This document shows, piece by piece, positions 23,021 through 35,187 of a DNA stretch of 64,000 bases; positions within the stretch are counted from its first letter, which is position 1, and every line of letters starts with the position of its first letter. The notes below the pieces were generated by a model. That model was given only the letters and a program-made list of their open reading frames with translations, searched no databases and was not told the origin of the DNA. Both the position numbers and the translations under genes were made by a program. Source of the stretch: Vitellaria paradoxa (lineage: Eukaryota > Streptophyta > Magnoliopsida > Ericales > Sapotaceae). The stretch spans positions 12,167,167-12,231,166 of the forward strand of contig CM034236.1 in assembly GCA_019916065.1 (NCBI GenBank), in the 5' to 3' direction.

Positions 23021-26000
23021 GTAGTATTGTAATAAAATTAGTATGCTTTTTGTTAATAAAAAGAAGACAGTGCCCCTCGAATATTATTTACTGACGTAGC
23101 AGAAGCCTTTTATAAGTCTATTGATTCGTCAAATAAATAGGACTCACAGTGTTAGTTTTTAATAAGAACATCAAAATTTTAAAGAGAATTTCGATAAGAG
23201 ATATTTTAGTACCCAAATGTCAAACGTGCTCAATTTCATAAGATTACAAGACTTAAATAAAAATATTAATTAGAAAATTTAGAAACAGAATAAAATAAAT
23301 ACATGAATTAAATTATTTCATTGCTGAAATATCTAACTTGATATTTGAGCTAATTATTGCTAAAATTTAAAAATTAAGAAATACTAGTTTTGACAAGATT
23401 TCTTTATTCAAAATCACACGCAATTTTCGTTTTCATTGTTTCAACAAATCCAACGCCTTCTACTCTGTATTATCTACTAACTCTTACTTATAACAGAGAA
23501 ATACGTGGTTATAAACCTATTATAGTCCAATAAAACAAAACTGATAAGAAAAAGTAAACGTACATTCAATTACTGTAAAAATATACTTTTATAAATATAC
23601 TATTTTAAAATGATAAGTACACAAGTATTTTACATTATTTTAATTATTGTTTTTTAGTATTTTTTTAATTGCGTAGTATTATTCAAGCTATACAACTCAA
23701 TTACTTTATAATGGGTAGCCTAGATTTCATTATTGAAGGTTTAGTGGATTCTCTTTCAAGGTAATGAAGTTGATTGAATTGTCATGGTGTCTCTATGATA
23801 GAGGCCATACAATGAGTAGTCGTGACTGCAAGCGGCGGTGCGGTCTTACACATGGAAAGGCAAAATAGAACAAAAGCGAGAATCAAATTGTTTAATTGGT
23901 CATTAGAGGAAGATTATTATAATAGGGGGAGTGAGTAATTATTGAACGAAGGAGGGCCCATCCTATTGCGACTCTATTGTTGGAATGTTAAACCAAGTTG
24001 CTAATTATTTATTAAGGGTTTGTTAACATTGACACGTGAATCCATGTGAAGAGGGTCCTCCTTGTTGCGATACCTCTTGGATGCCTTGAGTGTAAGTAGA
24101 GCTCTTTTTTTTATACATGGGAAAATGCTATCGAATCAGAAAAAAATATAAAATTATAAAATCAGAAAGACATAGAGATAGTAAAACTACAATTAAAATA
24201 AATCATTATAAATTTATTATTTTTTAATAATAATTTTAATAGTGATACACTTTTCAAGTAAAATATTATAAGTTCATTCTAATTACTTTTTATTTTTAGT
24301 ATGAGGTTGTTTAGTTTATCAAAAATATAAAAAAAAAAATTTGACTTTTAATTATTTTCAATTTTTTCTATCAAATACTTTATCAACTTTTATCAAAATT
24401 TTTAATTTTTTTCTAATTACTACCAACTTTGTCCAATTTTTAACACTTTCTTGAGAAACACACTAAACACCCAATAATCCAAAACTTATCACCTACTATT
24501 ATTATCATTATTGTTGTTGTTGTCAAAACTTGATGCTTTAAATAACGCCTAAATATTTTTGTTAATGTAGCGTTACACGTTGATTTATGGGTGCTGTGAG
24601 GTTAAATAACTTTTGATTAGCTTTGCTTACATCGAGTCCTAACATTTTTTCGGGAATTAGGGACATCAAACGATGAAGCGCAACTAACTAATATTTCCAA
24701 CAGGAATTTGGAGAAGTATTCAAAGAATTTGATTGATTGTGTCCCACATAGGAAAATCCATTTGTTTGTGAAATGTCCAGTGGAAATGACTGGTTATACT
24801 TTTCTTGGCCTTTTTTGGCTAAGACCAAATGAAGTAGAAACAAATCATTTTCAGCAAAAAGAAAAACTACAGCATGATTCTCGTTCATGTCGTATGTGTG
24901 GAATTAATTAATTAAACTAACTAATGTATTTCTTGATGAGAATTTTAATTCTTTTTTCTTTTTTAACTCCATTTATAAACACCATTTGATTGATGATTGA
25001 AAGCTGCAATTATTGCTCTCTTCCAATTACTGTAAACACAAGAACGATGTGAATTTTACATTTTCATCTGCAGCTGAAGAAGTACAAATTAATGGTACAA
25101 ACAAAAATAAAAGACCCTTGTGCAAGAGAGGAAAAGAATGAAAAATATGAAGCAAGTTCTCCTAAAATTTTGAAATAGAAGCAAGCTACATATCTTGTTT
25201 TAGTTGCGACACAAACATACATATATATATATATATATATATATGTAACAATCTTAAATTTCACATATGAATATTAGAGCACTAAACTTAAGAAATAAAA
25301 TCTATACATATATTAATCGCAGTCATCTGAATTGCTTAGTGTGATTGGTGTGCACAAAATTTACAGCGGATGGACAGGACTTTTGCTTCTCTTATTCACA
25401 ATGATTGGCTTTCAACGAAAAAAAAAAAAACGTTAGGGTTTTTAAAATTAAGAGTGAAGTAGAGACCTAACCAATAAATTATATTTATAGATTCTAATAG
25501 AGCTCTCCAATTATAGGTTACTATTAAATTCAAAGCCTACACTAAGCTGTTAAATTATATCTTATTAATTAGGTGTACATGAACTTAACATTAAATTGGA
25601 TCATAACAAATAAAACTCAAATAATTGTCTTATTATAAGTGTATTATATTTAGTCTTCACCAAATAATTAATGGAAATCTAATAATATTCTAACAATATA
25701 TGTACGTATGTGTGTATATTTGTATATAGTGTAGCACAATAATTAATATTGGTTTATAATTAAGCTGGTTTATGTCATAATTTTCTACGAAGTAACTGTT
25801 ATGTTTATGCTTGTAATACCAAATTACGTTTGCTAGTATGTAACCTAATGTTGTATTTACACCATTCTCAGCACTAATATTCAGTTCTTGCCCAAAAAAA
25901 AAAAAAATTATAATTTGCAACTTTTAATATATTATGATATTAAAATATATGTTAACTTTTTTGATTGCATTGGGAATAAGATTTATCTGTTCTAATTGTA

Positions 26001-26790
26001 TGGTAAATAGGACTTCAAAAGTTTAGTTATGAATAAGGAATTTGTAAAAATTCTAGGATTTGGCCTAGGTTTCTTACGGAATTGTCTCATAGAAAAGTTT
26101 TTCCCATAGAGTTTTTTTTTTTTTTTTTTCCCCATAGATGAATATATGCAAAGAAGTGATCTAAAAAGGAGACATAAAAAAAAAAAAAAACTAAGATTTA
26201 TATGATTCAACAAATTACTTGTTCACAGATACGTATATCTAATTTTTGTTAAAAAATTTCTATGCAGTAAAGATTTCAAGAATGAATAAAATATTTTTTA
26301 AAAAATCTTTAAAAGAACAGTTTTCACTTTACTATTATTTTCCCCTCACAAACCTTAAAAAATACTCTAATATGAACTCAATAAATATATATAAAACATT
26401 AAATGAGAAATTAGAAGGTTGACCAAAATGAACCTTAAAGGAAGTTTTAGAAAATTGAGTTCGCACTGCTCACAAAGATGAGCATTCCTATTACATGTCC
26501 TGTACAACTCTTATTTTCTCAGCGATACACAGGGACTTCTAGACTATTTGTATGACATTTTTGAATTTTTTAGAAGCTTCCAACTAGTTGTTCGACAAGC
26601 TTGCAATAAGTGATAAACACGTAAAGTGAAATTCAAAGTGAGTTTTATTTTCAAGTCGAATTTAGTTGGCTTCTTCCTAGCTTTCACATTGACAGTTAGG
26701 GGAGAAGAAAAAAAAAAAGCCAGTGATCCTTTCTCAAATTGCATATCTGGAAAAATGACCAAAATTGAATTGAGTATGAGAAAAAACATG
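23021..26790. other. Intergenic AT-rich DNA
   Basis: Contains homopolymers and an (AT)n at about 25219-25244. Open frames such as 24688-24911 overlap on both strands without recognisable content. A CCCACATAGG phrase near 24742 resembles LTR leader sequences, but no LTR could be delimited. Confidence 0.4.
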
Positions 26791-26921
26791 AGACTGACCT
26801 GTAACTCAGTGATTAAGAGTCTCTCCTACCCGTTCATAACTCGAGTTCGAGTCTTCTCCTTCTCCTTATAAAAAAAAAAAAAAAAACCTTTACCTTTTCA
26901 AAAAAAAAAAAAAAAAAGGAG
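26791..26921 (+). mobile_element. Short tRNA-derived SINE-like insertion
   Basis: The plus strand carries an A-box-like TAACTCAGTGATTAAGAG (about 26802-26819) and a B-box-like GAGTTCGAGTC (about 26842-26852), spaced as in a tRNA-type RNA polymerase III promoter. Two long A-tracts follow. ATGAGAAAAAACATG before it and AGGAGAAAAAATGCAT after it look like a worn target duplication. It is not a functional tRNA gene, because no cloverleaf 3' half follows the B box. Confidence 0.5.
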
Positions 26922-28460
26922 AAAAAATGCATATTACTTAACTATTTTCCTTTCCTATATCTCTTTTTTATCATTTGATACATATCTATACACTAGGGAC
27001 AGTTAATCAAGGATATAATATAATTAATAGTTAAAATTTTAAAATATGAAATGATGACTTAATTAGCAACTGGTATGCAAGAGGATGAAGCAAGTTCTTA
27101 TTTTCCTGATGGTTTTAAAATTATGCCAGTACTTGTAATGGTGACTCGGTTACATAAAAAATTTTAGAGAGTTTTGATTCTGTTGTGCATTACATTAAAT
27201 TTTAATTATTTTATATCAATAGCATTATATAAAGATCGTTAAGTTAATTATTACTATTATTTAAAATCACATATACGAACACTTGCATTAACACTACCCA
27301 TCGAGGAGTCAAGTGCCCTTTGAAAAGGCTAAAATACTCCTGGGTTTTTACTCTTATTACAAAATTAATTCAAAAATTTTAAATATGACAGAAGAAATGA
27401 GCCTATAAAAACTAAACAAATGCATTATTAAATAAGTGGTTGAGCATTCTGTCACTGTACTATTAAAAATTTACATTAATTATATCAATAAACATAATAT
27501 ATAACATAGTAATAAATTTTATAAATAAAATAATATAAAAAATTTATCATTATTATTTTTGTGTTGAGAAACCTTGGTATTTGTGTCCTAGATAAACCCT
27601 CAAGTGATATTAAAAGACTCTTAATTAAACTATTAAATGGTAAATAGTATTTTCATTAATTTCATAGTTGATTTAATTATAACTGTGTACTTCTCTTCTC
27701 TCTTAACATTTCTATTTCATATCATTTTTTTCATTTTAATAAGTAACGTCGCTTTTCCCTCACATCAAATCTGGTCACAACTCGTTGCGCTTCTTTTCAA
27801 ATACATTTTGTCATTTATTCTAACTCCGCATCTTATAACAGTACAAATTTCTTATTCAGAATTTTCACATGGTAACGGATTATATAATTAATAAGTCGGG
27901 TCCATCATTGTATTAATTGAACACTTCCATTGTATTGAAAACATCCGATGGATTTTAAAAAGATGGTTAAAAGAAAGGAACCGATTGTCTTGCAATTCCT
28001 TTTTTTTATTATTATTTTTTTCTGCTTTCTCTTTTTCTTTTTTTTCCTGTTGACTGGTCACACACTTACCTTTACAAGCTTGTGAATTCCACAGTTGTGG
28101 CACATAGTTTCACTTTGAGACAAGCTTAATGGTGAAGGATCAATCTGCAAATATCCAATTAATTACGTTGGTGGTTGGAAATTGTTTCTATAGACAACCG
28201 ATACAGAAGCAGGCTACATCTAGCTTCAGCAATATATGTCTATATATATATATATAATATTTATATAACATGGACTGAAATCAGGAAATTCATTTATATA
28301 TTATTATAAGATCCAATGGGACAAATAAAGAAAAAAAAAAGTTATCATTGCTAAAAAAATCAAGATATCTAATATGCACTGCTGTGTTAAATTTTAAAAG
28401 CCCTCCCATGCATGTTGTAGTATATGTAACCTGGACATGTATATGTGTGCGTGTGTGTGT

Positions 28461-28493
<33 letters not shown>

Positions 28494-30204
28494 CGCAATT
28501 AAAATCTCTAATGAAACATTAATTAATGTTCATTCCTTTTTTTTTTTTTAAAGTCCAGTTGATTCTATCAGTTGTATCAAGTCCTGTATGCAATTAAACC
28601 ATGTGCTATTAGAATTTGTTTAATAATTAACCAGAAAACAATTAATTAGAAAATGATTTAAATAATAAATTAATTATCTTTTTTCTTTCCCTAATCATAT
28701 GACGTGCCTACAGCCAATATTATTTGATATCTCTTCGAAGATGACTTTACCAATAGTTATAATATCTTAAAGATTTTAGTTCTTTCTTATTTCATGAATC
28801 TATTCACATGATTGTTTATTTATTTGTTGCGCGCTCCTTTGTTTGAAAAAAATATGAATTCTTTTAATCGTTAGGTGGTATGATAAAATTAAGACCCCTC
28901 ACTTCATTTCTGCATTTGAACTATATACATATTCATATACATACATATATATATATATCAAACTAGTAGAGATCAATAGCTGAGAAGACTCATTCTGACA
29001 AAAAGAAATTATATATAAAAGAAGAAGAAGAAGAGGAGGATGATAATAAGAAGATTTGGCAAAGTCTATACCTGATTCAAATCAAATTTATAACTTAGTA
29101 CAACATATATATATATATATATATAAGATGTAAGGAGCTCTATATGTCAACTCACTTCTGCCAGTATCTTTTGGATTTCCACACCCAAACCACAAGAAGC
29201 ATATGCCTGATTCAATGGTTAAGAATTTGAAGATTTTCTATATAATATATATTATATTTGAATTTTTATAAAAGCTTTTGCACTCCCTACTAGAATTACA
29301 ATTAATAAACTATTTAACTTTCCAGCTGGGACAATTAAAAACAATTATATTCAGACAGGAAATGCCTTAAAATATATTAGATGAGAGGTGGATCCCTCGA
29401 ACAAGCTAGCTAGGCAGGTGAGTCTTTAAAGCTGTATGGTAAAACTCACCCCATGTGACCAAAGGAGCAGAAAAGAAATTAACATTAATATATACACACA
29501 ACTCTTAAATGCTGGAGGAACTATATGTCATTTATTTCACACCCATAATTTTTTCTCACCATGAGGCGAAGTTATGCAATCTTGTATCAAGTATGGCATT
29601 TGCTCTCAGACAGAGACATAAATGGAAAATTACCTTCGATTACCCCAATGTCTCCTGCATTTATTGATCTTGTGTGATTAAACAATTAATGCATATCCCA
29701 GAGAGCAACCCTAATCTGGCCACTTCAATGTAACCCCAACAACAATAGATAGCAGTACCAGAATTAGGTTAACCCTAAGTTTGAATTTCTTCGAAGCTAT
29801 TAGAGGATTTATCCAGTTGCTAACTTCAGAATCTCAAAAATTAGTTAAGGTGCGTATAAATTGACTAGACACCGAAAAAAGAAAAAGTATTAAAACTAGT
29901 TAAAGAAAATCTCAACCTTAAGCCCATATGTGGACAAATGCAACATTAATCTCTAATTTAATTACAATATCATTACTTTGTAAAAATATATAATTGACAA
30001 GCCTGAAGAAACCATTAAACCTGCTGCTCAGCGAAAAACCAAGATTATTTTATATCAGATGGACCATAATCCATTAATGATCAGTGCAGCATTATCTAGA
30101 CAACGGGAAGAGCGAGCACATATTTACACATAAATATATAAATAAATTAAGCATTGTGCCTATATATATATATAAATAAATTAAACACCGTGCCTATAAA
30201 TATA
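26922..30204. other. Intergenic AT-rich DNA downstream of the AHL gene
   Basis: Microsatellites at about 28442-28492 (GT then GA) and several (AT)n runs near 28245, 28950 and 29107. No protein-coding or RNA gene is recognised. Confidence 0.4.
28442..28492. repeat. (GT)n-(GA)n compound microsatellite
   Basis: GTGTGCGTGTGTGTGTGT then GAGAGAGAGA with one AA interruption. Confidence 0.85.
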
Positions 30205-30360
30205 TGTAGGCTTCGTTTGATTTATTAGATTTTTAAAAGTTTTTGAGAATTTTTAAAAATTATTATTTTTTATCTCATTACAAGAATTATAAACCCATAA
30301 CTTATATTACTTTGTTTTACTTTATTTCATTTTTTATCACTCTAAACACATCTAAAGAAT
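30205..30360. repeat. Short dispersed MITE-like repeat, copy 3 of 3
   Basis: GGCTTCGTTTGATTTATTAG start, then AATTTTTAAAAATTATT, TTTTTATCTCATTACAAG and TTTTTTATCACTCTAAACAC. Same family as the copies near 12.8 and 19.3 kb. Confidence 0.55.
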
Positions 30361-30677
30361 TTGACTATTGTAAAATATGAACTACGCAAACTTTTTTTAT
30401 TCAAGAAAAAAAAAAAAAAAAAAAAAAAAACTAGGGCAATTTGTGGGTTGGAGATCAATTTGAAAGAAGTAAACCATCTTTTTTTATTGCAAGCACAAAG
30501 GAAGCAACACTAAATAAAGCTCAACCAATACACATAAAGTATTGTGCTTAATTTCTATTATTCTACACTCACTCAACTATATTAATGTAACTTTCAGTAA
30601 TACAACACAGAGAAATTTAAGACTAATGATAAAAGGCTACCTCTTTCTCTTTTCTTCTTCTCCTCCTTCTAATCTTC

Positions 30678-31508
30678 TCAATAAGGTGGCCGGGCATGAT
30701 GAGTCCAAGGGTATGCATCATGATTAAGTTGATGATGAACACCATTAGGCAGTAAATTTGGTGGCAAATTGTAAATTGGCAAAGTAGATGGATCAGGCAG
30801 CCCATGTTGCTGTTGTCCACCGCCACTTCCAGCAGCTACGGGGGACAAATTCCTGATGGCCCCGGGCAGGCTCGCTTGCCCGCGGCTGTCACCGCCGGCC
30901 TCTTCCTCCTCATCTTCTAGTGGCAATCTCTCGTAGGTTGCGTTGGAAAAAGTAGCTGCAATTACCATGACCGGCCCTGCCGCCACAAGAGGCCCAACCA
31001 CACATCCGCCCACCACCTGCCCTTGGCCTCCGGCCAAGTACACCGTCAGTCCGGTGGACCCCGGAGGGGCTGGTCCGGGCAGGAAAGCCCCGGTCAAGGA
31101 CAGAATTTCAAACCTTCCGTGGAGCGCCACCACGGCTCCAGGCGCAGCCGGTTGTCTCAACGTCACGTTCGCCACCGACCCATTTCCGCTTAGCACGCAG
31201 ACACCTCTCTGCCGCCTCCGGGCGAATTGGGCAATGCTCTCCGCCACATCAGTTCCTCCGGCCAATTCCATCACATGGCTCCTGAGGGCGTTAGGGCTGT
31301 CCCTTGTCACGAAAATCGGCGGTTTTGGCTTGTTTTTGGATCCGGGAGGTCGTCCTCTGGGTCTCCGATTGCAAATCTCGACCTCTCCCTCTTTAGGTTC
31401 GTCTCCGGTGTCTCTATCTTCATCCTCTTCATCGCCGCCCTCTCTGTTGCTGATTCTGGCACTTTTTTGGTTCGGCGATTTGTCTAGATCGCGTTTGTTC
31501 ATCACCAT
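30678..31508 (-). CDS. AHL20: AT-hook motif nuclear-localized protein, clade A (AHL20-like)
   Basis: Encodes 276 residues from the first ATG in an intronless frame, as expected for clade A AHL genes. An acidic segment (about 24-43) is followed by one type-I AT-hook, [15 protein letters not shown] at 48-62, which binds the minor groove of AT-rich DNA. A PPC/DUF296 domain follows at about 66-195 with the conserved GRFEIL hexapeptide at 131-136, needed for trimer formation and transcription-factor contact. The C terminus ends in [11 protein letters not shown], close to Arabidopsis AHL20 (YTWVHARPPY). These are nuclear chromatin proteins that repress growth and defence genes. Oddity: the frame stays open 35 codons upstream and holds the family N terminus (ANRWWTG) after CTG at 31583-31581, so translation may start there. 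The AHL20 symbol is by similarity only. Confidence 0.93.
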   Translation of the reverse strand: MVMNKRDLDKSPNQKSARISNREGGDEEDEDRDTGDEPKEGEVEICNRRPRGRPPGSKNKPKPPIFVTRDSPNALRSHVMELAGGTDVAESIAQFARRRQRGVCVLSGNGSVANVTLRQPAAPGAVVALHGRFEILSLTGAFLPGPAPPGSTGLTVYLAGGQGQVVGGCVVGPLVAAGPVMVIAATFSNATYERLPLEDEEEEAGGDSRGQASLPGAIRNLSPVAAGSGGGQQQHGLPDPSTLPIYNLPPNLLPNGVHHQLNHDAYPWTHHARPPY

Positions 31509-31583
31509 CGGTGACGAACCGCCTGCCAGCTCTATCCCCGGCGGCAGCCCTACCTGTACTCCGGTCCACCACCGATTCGCCAG
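31509..31583 (-). other. In-frame N-terminal extension of AHL gene starting at CTG
   Basis: Upstream of the first ATG the same frame reads [18 protein letters not shown] and further to GGSSP. Clade A AHL proteins normally start MAN-P/R-WWTG, so this is the missing conserved N terminus. The codon at the expected ATG position is CTG (plus-strand CAG at 31581-31583) in a favourable context, with A at -3 and G at +4. A TAA stop lies 11 codons further upstream (31614-31616) with no ATG between. Either CTG is used as start or the ATG was lost by mutation or base error. Confidence 0.8.
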
Positions 31584-32430
31584 ACTTGCAAATTTTAGTG
31601 ATCGGCGCAGAGGTTAATTAATCAGAAAATTGAGAGAAACCCAACAATTGATCACTGGAGTCTATGCAAGAGTTGAAGCTATATATATATATAACTTGAG
31701 AAACTTTAAGAAAGGGGGGATGATGAGAGAAGAGAATTGGAATCAAGTAAAGAGAGAGGAATAGCTTAGCTGATGAAGATGATGAGTTAATCAAAAGGAA
31801 GAAAACACAAATAACAGAAAGAAGAGAAGTGATCATAATATATATATATATATATATATGTAAGTGGGAGGATTAGAACAAAGAACAGATGCAAAAGACC
31901 CCTGGAAGGAATCGAGAACAAAGGAGGAAAAACAAGAATAAAGCACTCACATATTGGAAAACTTATACTAGCTATGGCTAGTACTGCTATATATGTGTAG
32001 ATATATATATATATATGTCTATGTTGTATAAGTGTATGATAGCAACAATCCTATACTGGTGAAAATTTTTGTATTCTTGCTTTTGTGATGGATGAGGGTA
32101 GTGTTGTGATTTGGGTAGCTGAGTTTTTTTTTTTTTTTTTTTTTTTTGGGGGGGGGGGGGGGGAGGGAGTGGGTGTAATTTTTTTTGTTTTTTTACTTTA
32201 TTTCTCTTTCTTATGGAGAAAGTATGAAAGTCTCACCATTTGGTGGTGGGGGTTTGTTGGGAATTAGGGTTTGCTTTGGTGGGTCGCGTGCGCATGGCGA
32301 GGTGGGGAGCACGTCGCTGTCTCCTGGCCCGACAATTCAAACGGAGACCTGACCCCCCAAACACGTGCAACAAGAGAGTGGCCCATTGAGATGGCCTAGG
32401 GGAGAGGGAAGGAAGAGAATATGTACGTGT
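31584..32430 (-). promoter_or_regulatory. Presumed 5' UTR and promoter region of the AHL gene
   Basis: The minus strand upstream of the gene is pyrimidine-rich, as in many plant leaders. It has TATATATATA runs at about 31680-31693 and 31837-31859 that could serve as a TATA box. A T24 then G16 homopolymer lies at 32124-32163. No specific start site can be proven from sequence. Confidence 0.35.
32124..32163. repeat. T24-G16 homopolymer pair
   Basis: An uninterrupted T24 (32124-32147) is followed directly by G16 (32148-32163), upstream of the AHL gene. It could form a G-quadruplex or be a sequencing or assembly artefact. Confidence 0.8.
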
Positions 32431-33284
32431 ATATATCCTAATAATACAAAAAAATAAAACTCTGAAAATGTAAGTATTAATAACATTTAAAGAAATAATT
32501 GAGAAAATCTATTAAGAATTATCGATGTGTCTAAGTTATGATAATTTATTAAATGACTGCCACTCTGTGACATTATTTTATTGCAAGTTTTTGTACAAAA
32601 ATTATATTAGAATAATATTGTTCTTTTTTTAATTTATTGAAAAGTTAAATTTTCTTTAACATGATGGAACCACGGTGAATTGACTAATTTGCAAGTAAGA
32701 GTCCCTTAATTACTTTGTTTTGCTATGTTATTCTACCAAAATAATAATAATAATAATAATAATGCAAAAAACATTAGTACAAAAAATAATGAATTAAATT
32801 TCTATTGTTTTAAAATTAGTCTTTTAATTATAAAAAAACATTAATATACAAAAATTATTCAGAATAATGGGTAGTAAGCCTTTTTGTAAGCAAGACCTAT
32901 TATGATTGTTTTGTTTCAAAGTGATGAATCTAGCTCCGTTCACTGTATCTTGATTATACAAAATAAATTATAATTTATTTTTTAATTTTTGTAGCATTGC
33001 TCATGTGCTATTTGATGACTGTTTTATTAGGTTGTTGAAAATAAAAGATTGCAAAGACTAATTAGGTTAAAATCACTAATACTTAAAAATATGTATGTAC
33101 TTATATATATATTTTTTTTCTTGAGACTTTAGTAAAATTCGAACGTTAAAAACTATATAAAATATAGCTATTTTACCTTTTACTAACTTAAAAAAAGCAA
33201 TTATGGTGCATATAATTTAGTATTTGCATATCGTGATCCAATTTGAATTTAAATGGATGTTTTTATCTTCTAATTTAAAATTTT
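32431..33284. other. Intergenic AT-rich DNA
   Basis: Contains an (AAT)n run at about 32741-32762. No gene or element boundary is visible. Confidence 0.4.
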
Positions 33285-33289
33285 ATATC

Positions 33290-34154
33290 TGTTGGGCAAA
33301 ATAATACTTAGACGTACGGAGTGCCAAACAAGTATAGTCAAGGCCCCACGTGGCTCAGTGCCGAGCATATTTGTGCGAGCCACGTAGTCATTCACCGAGC
33401 ATGTTGAAGCGTGACACGTGGCGTTCCGCCGAACAGTTTATTGATGACACGAGAATTCCACGTGAGTGTTATACATGAGCACGTGTCTATAGATAATGTG
33501 TTGCTACGTGGCTGTAGCCGAAGACCTCAGTAGCCAATTTGTTCGGCCCATTGATTGGCGGCAAGTAAATGTTATGCCTAGGACCCACAGCTTTAATGAG
33601 GGATCATAACCATAAATGTACCGTAGTTATGACTGAACTATGTATTTATCTCTGAGGGAGTAACTAGCTCAGTTCACTTCGTTATGAGTAGTTGACGGAT
33701 GTGACAGGTAGACAATTTGACCACGAAATTCTGGCTATATTGCCGTGTTTAACTACCAAAAGCATTGAATGAAAGGTATGGAATATTTAATGAAAGATAT
33801 GAGGCATTAAATGAGTGGTGAAAGGCATTTAAAGAAAGGAAGGAAAAGATGAACACGGAAGCATGGATGATGTCAGATCACATTATATTTTATTTATTGT
33901 TCACATTACTATAAATAGGACATTCCACTGATCAAGTAAAGTAAGCTGACTATTACCAACTTAAGCTACTACTCATTTCTTCTTTGAAAAGCTTTCTTCT
34001 TTAAGCTACTTGCTGACTTAAGTATCGGAGTGTTTTCCGGCCAGAGACCTTCACTCCGGCCGTAACCTTTCTTTTGTCTTTATTCGGCAGGTCGTCGATT
34101 GCATTTCTGGTCGGCGTGGTCAGCAGTTTCGGCGGTAAATTTTGCTACCGAACA
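33290..34154 (+). mobile_element. Solo LTR of an LTR retrotransposon (Gypsy-type)
   Basis: Starts TGTTGGGCAAAAT and ends CTACCGAACA, giving TG...CA ends over 865 bp. The 5-bp flanks ATATC (33285-33289) and ATACC (34155-34159) match at four of five positions. A TATA box TATAAATAGG lies at 33910-33919. The following ACTTAAGTATCGGAGTG phrase (about 34018-34034) is a typical leader of plant Gypsy LTRs. No second LTR or internal region follows, so it is the product of LTR-LTR recombination. The first 230 bp hold seven ACGT cores. Confidence 0.75.
33910..33919 (+). promoter_or_regulatory. TATA box of the solo LTR
   Basis: TATAAATAGG is the only good TATA element in the LTR. It sits about 245 bp before the LTR end, placing U3 to its left and R-U5 to its right. 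Confidence 0.55.
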
Positions 34155-34159
34155 ATACC

Positions 34160-34564
34160 GTTCATAACTTCACCTTTAGTATCAAATACAAGAATATAAA
34201 GGTTATTTTTTTTTAAATTATAAGGTATTAATGATTTTCATTTTTAAAGACATTTAATCCAAATTGTAGTAAAATAGAACACTTACATCGAATGTTAATC
34301 AAAAAAACAATTTTGACCGAGGGCAGATCGAGAGACTTAGACTGCACCGAAATGTAACTCGAGTTTTTTTTTTTTTTTTTTTTTCAATTTAGCCTAGTCT
34401 TCTAAATCCTGAGTCCGTCGACGCCCCTAATTTTGATGTAAAGTAATTGAAATTTTCAAATAAAATGTCCACATAAAAAGATACTTAGTAAAATTATCAG
34501 TACAAACCATTCCTCTTTAGATGCGAGAAGGAATAATTTTGATGTAAATTAATTGAAATTACCA

Positions 34565-34603
<39 letters not shown>

Positions 34604-34973
34604 TCTTAGTAAAATTATCAATCCGAACCATTAGTTTTTTTTTTTTTAAATGAGAGGATCAGCATGGCTGCATCGTTTCATACAAAAGTACCATTTAAAA
34701 ATTAAAATTTCATAGTGAGCCAACTGATCAAATTTTAGGATATATAAATATATATTTTTCTTTTTCTTATTCTTATATAATATTTGTGTGTGTGTGTGTG
34801 TGTGTGTAAGGGAGTGAGGAATGTCATATATTTTGCCAGTACCATGACTTTCTTTTCTTTTTTTTTTTAAGGGGGAGGTACCATGACTTTTCTCACATGA
34901 TAAAAAAATTAAAAATTTCTATATATTTATTTATTTTTAAGTAATTAAGTAAATTAGTATTTTTTATAAATAC
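34160..34973. other. Intergenic AT-rich DNA
   Basis: Two similar segments around AAAGATACTTAGTAAAATTATCA (about 34477 and 34597) are a short local duplication. An (AT)n run lies at 34568-34597 and a (GT)n at 34785-34807. No gene is seen. Confidence 0.4.
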
Positions 34974-34991
34974 TATTTCATTCATCTGAAA

Positions 34992-35173
34992 GGGAGTCTT
35001 AACGCAATGGTTAGAGTTGCTGTTATAGATCTGAAGTCACGAATTCGAGTTATGGAAATAGCCTCTTGTAAATGTAAGGTAAGATCGCGTACAGTAGACC
35101 CTTGTGATCCGACCCTTTCCCAGACTCCACACAAGGCGGGAGTTTTGTGCACCAAGTTACCTTTTTTTTTTAT
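34992..35173 (+). mobile_element. Au-type tRNA-derived SINE
   Basis: The plus strand begins GGGAGTCTTAACGCAATGG (A box) and has GTCACGAATTCGAGTTATGG (B box region). It then follows the Au SINE body order CCTCTTGTAAATGTAAGGTA, GCGTACAGTAGACCCTTGTG, TGCACCAAGTTACC and ends in a T-run. The 14-bp target duplication TATTTCATTCATCT is exact at 34974-34987 and 35174-35187. Au SINEs are mobilised by LINE reverse transcriptase and end in a short T tract, as here. The open frames on both strands are incidental. Confidence 0.9.
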
Positions 35174-35187
35174 TATTTCATTCATCT

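Noticed and set aside
24688..24911. Opposing open frames near a CCCACATAGG phrase
   Set aside because: The phrase hinted at an LTR leader, but no TG...CA ends or duplication could be placed.
30943..31617. 224-codon plus-strand open frame opposite the AHL gene
   Set aside because: It is the complement of a GC-rich conserved gene. Its peptide has no recognisable domain and the conserved protein is on the minus strand.
34995..35060. tRNA gene
   Set aside because: The A and B boxes are those of a SINE head. The acceptor and T-arm 3' half do not follow and the Au body continues.
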